This document shows, in pieces, positions 15,392-19,843 of a stretch of DNA of 19,843 nt (the first letter of the stretch is position 1; each line of letters begins with the position of its first letter). Both the position numbers and the translations under genes were made by a program. Under the pieces are notes generated by a model, which was given only the letters and a program-made list of their open reading frames with translations, did no database searches and was not told the DNA's origin. Origin of the DNA: CAZQSL01 sp964595945 (lineage in GTDB: Bacteria > UBP15 > UBA6099 > JAJRTR01); NCBI GenBank assembly GCA_964595945.1, contig CAZQSL010000064.1, positions 1 through 19,843 of the forward strand. The letters are read 5' to 3'.

Positions 15392-16852
15392 ATGGACAAC
15401 ACCGGAACAGGCACTCCCGGTGCCGGCAATGAAACACTATATCCCGTGATCGTCAAGCCCGGACATTCTGTCTCTGACCTTACACCACGGCAGGTCGTGG
15501 CCGAACTCGACAAATACATCATCGGACAGGCTGGCGCAAAGCGCGTCGTCGCAGTCGCTCTGCGCAACCGCTTGCGCCGCATGCGCGTCTCAGACGATAT
15601 TAAAAATGAAATTGTTCCCAAAAATATTCTGATGATCGGCCCCACCGGAGTCGGCAAGACTGAAATCGCCCGCCGCATCGCCCTGCTTACTGACGCGCCA
15701 TTTGTGAAAGTGGAGGCCACCAAGTATACGGAAGTAGGCTATGTAGGACGCGATGTCGAAAGCATGGTACGCGACCTTATCGAAGCAGCCATCCGGATGG
15801 TGCGCAAGAGGATGCAGGAAGAAGTCGCCCCAAAAGCCGAAGCAAGTGTGATCGACCAGATACTCGATATCATGCAGCCTCCGACTCCATCATCGAAAAA
15901 ATTCTCTTTCGGTGGCTCCGAATCCACGGAACAGGCCGGAGACGAACCCGGCAGGGAACTCACCCAGATCGAACGTATGCGCAAATCCCTTCGCCGCCGC
16001 ATCGAACGCGGTGATCTCGATGACCATATCATTGAAGTCGAGATTTCTGATCATCAGCCCCAGATGCTCGAAATTTTCTCCAATTCAGGTATGGAAGAAA
16101 TGGGTGTCAACCTCCAGAATATGCTCGGCAACATCATGCCAGGCAAAACTAAAAAACGAAAAGTGACCATCGGCGAAGCACGCAAAATGCTGCTGCCGCA
16201 GGAGTCAGCGAAACTGATCGACGAAGACGCAGTCAAAAGTGAGGCTGTTTTGCTCGCGGAACAGTCAGGGATAATATTCATTGATGAAATCGACAAGATC
16301 GCGGTACGCGAGGGCAGGGGCGGAGGACAGGATGTTTCACGCGAAGGCGTCCAGCGCGATATCCTTCCCATTGTCGAAGGTTGTACTGTCATGACAAAGT
16401 ATGGCCCGGTCAGGACCGACCATGTCCTTTTCATAGCCGCCGGCGCTTTTTCCATAAGCAAACCCTCAGACCTCATACCGGAACTCCAGGGCCGGTTGCC
16501 GCTCCGAGTCGAACTCGACAGCCTCACCGAAGATGATTTCAAACGCATCCTCACCGAACCCCGCAATGCTCTCACGCGCCAGTACGAAGCATTGCTCGGC
16601 GCGGACGGTGTCGATCTTGCATTCACTACCGACGGCATCACGGAAATCGCCGCCACCGCCTCACGCGTCAATTCCCAGACGGAAAATATCGGCGCGCGCA
16701 GGCTCCATACCATCCTCGAAAAAGTGCTCGAAGATGTTTCCTTCCAAGCCCCTGACGAACTGTCGGGCAGCTTTGTCATCGACAGTCCTTATGTCAGGAA
16801 AAAACTGCACGATGTGATGCAGGACATTGACTTGAGCAGATACATACTATAG
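15392..16852 (+). CDS. hslU: HslU, ATPase/unfoldase subunit of the HslUV protease
   Basis: A hexameric AAA+ (Clp/Hsp100) unfoldase that unfolds substrates and threads them into HslV. Walker A is 'GPTGVGKTE' (Lys89), Walker B is 'IIFIDEIDK' (Asp298-Glu299), and an inserted I domain lies between them (about 140-260). 'PELQGRLPLRVEL' carries the sensor-type Arg, and 'GARRLHTILEKVLEDVSF' is the C-terminal domain. It ends 'DLSRYIL', the conserved tail that docks into HslV. At 486 residues it is longer than E. coli HslU (443), mainly through about 29 extra N-terminal residues before 'LTPRQVVAELDKYIIGQ'. GAGGTGA precedes the start at a long spacing, inside the end of hslV, so translational coupling is likely. 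Confidence 0.96.
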   Translation: MDNTGTGTPGAGNETLYPVIVKPGHSVSDLTPRQVVAELDKYIIGQAGAKRVVAVALRNRLRRMRVSDDIKNEIVPKNILMIGPTGVGKTEIARRIALLTDAPFVKVEATKYTEVGYVGRDVESMVRDLIEAAIRMVRKRMQEEVAPKAEASVIDQILDIMQPPTPSSKKFSFGGSESTEQAGDEPGRELTQIERMRKSLRRRIERGDLDDHIIEVEISDHQPQMLEIFSNSGMEEMGVNLQNMLGNIMPGKTKKRKVTIGEARKMLLPQESAKLIDEDAVKSEAVLLAEQSGIIFIDEIDKIAVREGRGGGQDVSREGVQRDILPIVEGCTVMTKYGPVRTDHVLFIAAGAFSISKPSDLIPELQGRLPLRVELDSLTEDDFKRILTEPRNALTRQYEALLGADGVDLAFTTDGITEIAATASRVNSQTENIGARRLHTILEKVLEDVSFQAPDELSGSFVIDSPYVRKKLHDVMQDIDLSRYIL

Positions 16853-16878
16853 ATTCCCTTTTCAGGAGACCATACCTG

Positions 16879-17742
16879 ATGGACGCACAAAAAGCGGCAC
16901 TCGTTCTTCGGCAGATCGAAAAAATGCCGAGCCTGTCACCCACAGTCGCCAAGATCATTCAGGTGGCCAACGACCCTACATCCTCGGCCAACGATCTCAA
17001 CAAGGTCATCACCGTCGACCCGGTACTTGCCGCAAAAGTGCTCAAACTCGTCAACTCCGCCTACTTCGGATTTACCGAAAAAGTCACTTCCACCGTCCGC
17101 GCCATTGTCATGCTCGGACTTAATACCATTAAAAACCTCGCACTCAGTACGGCCGCCGTCGAAGCCATGACGGTCAAGGACAACACTGGTCTCAATATGG
17201 ATGAATTCTGGCGACATCTGCTCGCTACCGGTGTCTGCGCAAAACTCATCGCCCGCAAGATCGGCATTCATAAGAATTTCGTGGAAGACTATTTCCTAGC
17301 CGGCATGATGCACGACATCGGCAAAATCATACTCAACAGCCTCAATCCAGTCGGCTACCAGAAGATCGTCGAAGCCGCTTCTGCCTCCCAGAAACCACTC
17401 CATCTCTACGAAAGCGCTATCTTCGGCATCAACCATGGCGAAGTGGGCGAACTTCTTGGTAAAAAATGGAATCTCCAGAACGCCCTGATGGAATCCATGG
17501 CATTTCATCACAATATTGAAAAAGTTACCGAAGAAAATCGCAGAATCGTCTATTCGGTCTTCATCTCCAACATATTTGTCAAACAAATGGAAATCGGCAG
17601 CAGCGGCAACAAATTTATCGATGTGATCCCTGACAACGTATGGACCGAGGTCGGTATCACTCAAGATGTCCTCGTATCACTCGAAGGATACCTCCTCGAA
17701 GGTCTTGACCGCGCTTCGATCTTCCTTCAGACCAAGAATTGA
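16879..17742 (+). CDS. HDOD domain protein
   Basis: A 287-residue single-domain protein. HDOD domains are HD-related folds found in bacterial signalling and regulation proteins; most have no proven enzyme activity. The domain (about 13-215) has 'PSLSPTVAKIIQVANDP', 'DPVLAAKVLKLVNSAYFG' and 'IVMLGLNTIKNLALS'. It also has 'FLAGMMHDIGKI', an intact His145-Asp146 pair that many HDOD proteins have lost, and 'HGEVGELL'. No extra output domain is visible. AGGAG lies 10 bases before ATG. It begins 26 bases after hslU and is probably in the hslVU operon, which hints at expression with protein stress. The coding strand is C-rich, like the signalling genes at the left end. Confidence 0.92.
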   Translation: MDAQKAALVLRQIEKMPSLSPTVAKIIQVANDPTSSANDLNKVITVDPVLAAKVLKLVNSAYFGFTEKVTSTVRAIVMLGLNTIKNLALSTAAVEAMTVKDNTGLNMDEFWRHLLATGVCAKLIARKIGIHKNFVEDYFLAGMMHDIGKIILNSLNPVGYQKIVEAASASQKPLHLYESAIFGINHGEVGELLGKKWNLQNALMESMAFHHNIEKVTEENRRIVYSVFISNIFVKQMEIGSSGNKFIDVIPDNVWTEVGITQDVLVSLEGYLLEGLDRASIFLQTKN

Positions 17743-17795
17743 CTACTTGTCTGCAACGCCTTGTCTGGTGCTTTCCATATATTTAACTATACTTA
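17743..17795. other. Short gap after the HDOD gene
   Basis: No clear factor-independent terminator is seen here. The adjacent mobile element may supply the stem that ends the operon transcript. Confidence 0.3.
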
Positions 17796-18102
17796 GGGCT
17801 TGTCGCAAAATAACCTTGTCATCTTGCTTGTCTTTTTTTTCCGTCTTCCGTGTTGCCTGCTCAGTTACATACTTTTGGCATGTTCCTTCGCAAGCGCCTT
17901 GATTACGGCCAAAAATCCGCCGCAATCTTGCTTATACCAAGTTGCGTTCATACAAGTAATATGAAAACGGTACAAACGGGAAGTGTTATAAGCGATGAGA
18001 GTTTTTGAAAGAGGTGTGGAGGAAACTTTTTGCAAAAAGTTTCCTCCGCGCATTTTACTCTTTTGAAAGCATTTTGCTATAAGGTTATTTTGTGACAAGC
18101 CC
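17796..18102. mobile_element. MITE-like non-autonomous transposable element
   Basis: Inverted ends GGGCTTGTCGCAAAATAACC (17796-17815) and its counterpart near 18083-18102 agree at all but one base. With the flanking A and TT the match spans 22 of 23. Directly outside both ends is TTA (17793-17795 and 18103-18105), a 3-bp target duplication. The 307-bp interior has no transposase frame but holds a perfect 30-bp palindrome. Size, ends and duplication fit a MITE mobilised in trans. A 3-bp T-n-A duplication is typical of some IS5-group elements, but assignment to that family is inference. Confidence 0.75.
18018..18047. repeat. Perfect 30-bp palindrome within the MITE
   Basis: The arms GGAGGAAACTTTTT and AAAAAGTTTCCTCC are separated only by GC, so the whole is self-complementary. 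As RNA it forms a 13-14 bp stem with a tight loop, and CATTTTAC follows shortly after. It may end transcription from the hslVU-HDOD operon, or be part of the mobility signals of the element. Confidence 0.7.
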
Positions 18103-18285
18103 TTAACCCAATTTCACCACTTAAGTTCAATGCTGTTTCTTTTGAAAACCGGCAGGTTCGAGGGGGGCTCGCCAAACGATTATGCCCCTTTGATCATCTG
18201 GCGACGCCGGGATGAAAGCTTGATATCAATTTGCGCTTATGGAAGTGATATGAAACAGGCTGATGGGTTTGTTTTCTCACTACTC

Positions 18286-18313
18286 AAGATTCTTCGCTTC
18301 GCTCAGAATGACA
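18286..18313 (+). repeat. REP-like repeat, copy 3
   Basis: The same 28-base family as copies 1 and 2, with core GATTCTTCGCTTCGCTCAGA. First half of an inverted pair with copy 4. Confidence 0.75.
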
Positions 18314-18374
18314 GAGCGGGATCGCATGCTTCGTCAGGGAATATATGGGATATCTTCCTCTGCTTTGAAACTCC

Positions 18375-18402
18375 CATCATTCTGAGCGGAGCGAAGAATC
18401 CT
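18375..18402 (-). repeat. REP-like repeat, copy 4 (inverted)
   Basis: The inverted partner of copy 3, 61 bases away. On the minus strand it contains GGATTCTTCGCTCCGCTCAG. The two copies face each other, as copies 1 and 2 do, and could form a long hairpin. Confidence 0.75.
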
Positions 18403-19001
18403 GTATTTCAATCTGCGTTTTCACTTCTGCCATATTTCCTATCAGTATGTTGCCTGGTAATATATGTATTGTTCTACAACAATCATATATGAGCCATTGT
18501 AACTCCAGCTACAGCGAATGTTTCTGGTTATCTTTTTTACACAGGGGCTTTCGTGGTCGTCGTTGAAAGCTGCTGATGGGAAAAACCTGATATCGAGAAG
18601 CACGCCATATTACATATATGTTATGGCGGGGGGTAGCACGGTGGAGTTGTGGTGGGGGTTATATCTCAGGACTTGAAGTATATGTGACAGCGGAGGGCAC
18701 GCGCGGGAGAGACGTTTTATTGCGATAATTTGACATTCATCAAAAAACGGCTTGATTTGGCGATATGTGATGCAGCCGTGCTGGCAGTCATGCCAATGCT
18801 CGACAATGCCATGAGGGGATGTGTCGATGCCGGGGGCGGGATGCCGGGATTGTTTGTCCATTTTCGGGGAGTGCTGCGGGGATAGTAGCGATCAGTTTTT
18901 TCATTGTTTTTGATAATGTGAAAAAGTGGGAATACTATAAATGACGGTATTTTGAGAGACTGTACGACGGCGGTGGAAAAAAATGTCCGGAAAAATTGTT
19001 G
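18403..19001. other. Non-coding region with AT-rich hairpins
   Basis: No convincing gene in about 600 bases. Two hairpins are visible. One is at 18460-18490 (ATATATG, one-base bulge, ATTGTT, loop CTAC, complementary arm). The other is at 18603-18628 (CGCCATA with TATGGCG, enclosing the palindrome ACATATATGT). All three minus-strand frames around 18717-18910 happen to be open, but none resembles a known protein or has a good ribosome site. Confidence 0.4.
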
Positions 19002-19029
19002 TTGACATAAGTCTTGGCAGGAATACAAT
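19002..19029 (+). promoter_or_regulatory. Near-consensus sigma-70 promoter of the secreted protein
   Basis: A perfect TTGACA (19002-19007) and TACAAT (19024-19029, five of six) are spaced by 16 bases. The start would be near 19036, giving a leader of about 94 bases. It is the strongest promoter match in the window and suggests high constitutive expression. Confidence 0.7.
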
Positions 19030-19129
19030 GGAATCAGGGATAATATATTAATATTAGCCGCTGAAAGCAAGACAGGGGAAAGGCAGACCTCGAACAATCT
19101 GCCACACAGCATACATTGGGATGTGAACC

Positions 19130-19843
19130 ATGTTGACACTCACAAACAAGTTTAGGGCTCTGACGGCTGCACTGATTGTGCTGGCAGTGTCATTTGTGGC
19201 CTTTGAAGCAAAAGCGGATTTTGCTCAAAGACTAAATTATCAGGGAAGGCTCACCAATGCCAACGGCGTGCCGCTGGCAGATGGGAACTACACTGTGGTC
19301 TTCCAGATATTCGACGCGGACAGCGGCGGGGCATCCTTGTGGGGGCCTGAGACTCACAACAATGTAGCGCTGCAGGATGGTATGTTCAGCGTGCTGCTCG
19401 GCGAAACTACTGCCCTGAGCAGCGTCAACTGGAATCAAGACTGCTATCTGCAAGTTACCATCGGCGGTACTGACTACACTCCGCGTCAGCGGTTGACAGG
19501 CATCACTTATGCACTCACCGTCCCTGAAAACAGTCTTTCCGCAAACCATCTTTCGGTCAATGTTGTCAGTAGTATCGATGGTGTTTCCAATGATGGTGGC
19601 AACATTGATCTCGTGGCTGACTCCGGTGTTTCGATCACTCCCAACGATGGTGCGAATACTATCACTATAGGTATGGATACATCGTCTCTCAATACCCTCT
19701 ATGTGCAGAAGATAGGCGACACGATGACCGGCGCGCTCGCCATGTCGGGCGCGGATGCCGATATTACATTCAACAACGCGGGCGGCGCCATCACACTCGC
19801 TGGCGGCACGATCACCGATTCCGCCGGCCCGGTGCTGCTCAGC
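19130..19843 (+). CDS. Secreted surface protein, 5' part (runs off the window)
   Basis: The frame is open from ATG 19130 to the last base (238 codons), so the gene is truncated by the window. It has a signal peptide (about 1-29, basic 'NKFRALTAA', then a hydrophobic core, cleavage near 'EAKA-DFAQ'). 'RLNYQGRLTNANGVPLADG' follows, an N-terminal motif frequent in large secreted proteins of environmental bacteria, with a beta-sandwich-like region (about 35-120). Then come Gly/Asp/Asn-rich repeats and 'VQKIGDTMTGALAMSGADA', which resembles the 'GDTMTG' repeats of phage tail-fibre and bacterial surface fibre proteins. Probably exported as a fibre or surface structure; function unknown. The ribosome site is weak (GGGATGTGA upstream). 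Confidence 0.85.
   Translation, partial: MLTLTNKFRALTAALIVLAVSFVAFEAKADFAQRLNYQGRLTNANGVPLADGNYTVVFQIFDADSGGASLWGPETHNNVALQDGMFSVLLGETTALSSVNWNQDCYLQVTIGGTDYTPRQRLTGITYALTVPENSLSANHLSVNVVSSIDGVSNDGGNIDLVADSGVSITPNDGANTITIGMDTSSLNTLYVQKIGDTMTGALAMSGADADITFNNAGGAITLAGGTITDSAGPVLLS

Noticed and set aside
18130..18492. A 120-codon plus-strand frame
   Set aside because: It is made by translating the REP-like repeats ('ILRFAQND', 'ILSGAKNP') and flanking repeat DNA, a known source of false genes. No ribosome site or family match.
18610..18861. An 83-codon minus-strand frame, with overlapping open frames on the same strand
   Set aside because: All three minus frames are open in this G-rich stretch, none matches a known family, and the end runs into a hairpin. 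A real small gene cannot be excluded but is not supported.
18729..18884. A 51-codon plus-strand frame starting at TTG
   Set aside because: Weak start, distant ribosome site, no recognisable protein, and antisense to equally open frames.

Overview
The window is chromosomal DNA of a diderm (Gram-negative-type) bacterium of moderate GC. It contains a periplasmic Spy/CpxP-like protein, a cleavable signal peptide on a large secreted protein, a complete ComEC, an HslVU protease and sigma-70-type promoters. The secreted protein carries an 'LNYQGRL' N-terminus and a 'GDTMTG' repeat, which I associate with poorly cultured, deep-branching diderm phyla. I cannot name the phylum from this sequence alone. 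No rRNA, tRNA, CRISPR array, phage block or intact transposase was seen.

Layout. (1) 1-6473 is a signalling block. A cytosolic triple-GAF histidine kinase (minus strand) is divergent from a triple-PAS hybrid histidine kinase (plus strand), which is followed by an HD-GYP protein with its own promoter. Neither kinase has an adjacent response regulator. (2) 6576-7790, minus strand: a radical SAM enzyme and, just upstream of it, a small FmdB-type zinc-ribbon protein. They probably form a two-gene operon, divergent from comEC across a 53-bp region. (3) 7844-13048: comEC (DNA uptake channel) and a SWIM/SNF2 helicase, with a possible PAS-like antisense remnant between them. (4) 13049-13616: a nested palindromic element and a minus-strand terminator. 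(5) 13617-14303, minus strand: a Met-rich Spy/CpxP-like periplasmic protein. (6) 14834-17742: hslV, hslU and an HDOD gene, a tight probable operon with a sigma-70-like promoter and a possible heat-shock promoter upstream. (7) 17743-19129: about 1.4 kb without a convincing gene, holding a MITE-like element, an inverted pair of REP-like repeats and several hairpins. (8) 19130 to the window end: the 5' part of a secreted surface protein behind a near-consensus promoter.

How the genes relate: the two kinases, the HD-GYP protein and the HDOD protein suggest sensory and c-di-GMP-type control. HslVU and the Spy-like protein suggest cytoplasmic and envelope protein quality control. I found no clear new multi-gene system. 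The features most worth a second look are the nested palindromic element at 13049-13368, the MITE-like element at 17796-18102 with its 3-bp target duplication, the composition shift inside the hybrid kinase, the altered HD-GYP active-site motif, the FmdB/radical SAM pair and the possible heat-shock promoter of hslVU.
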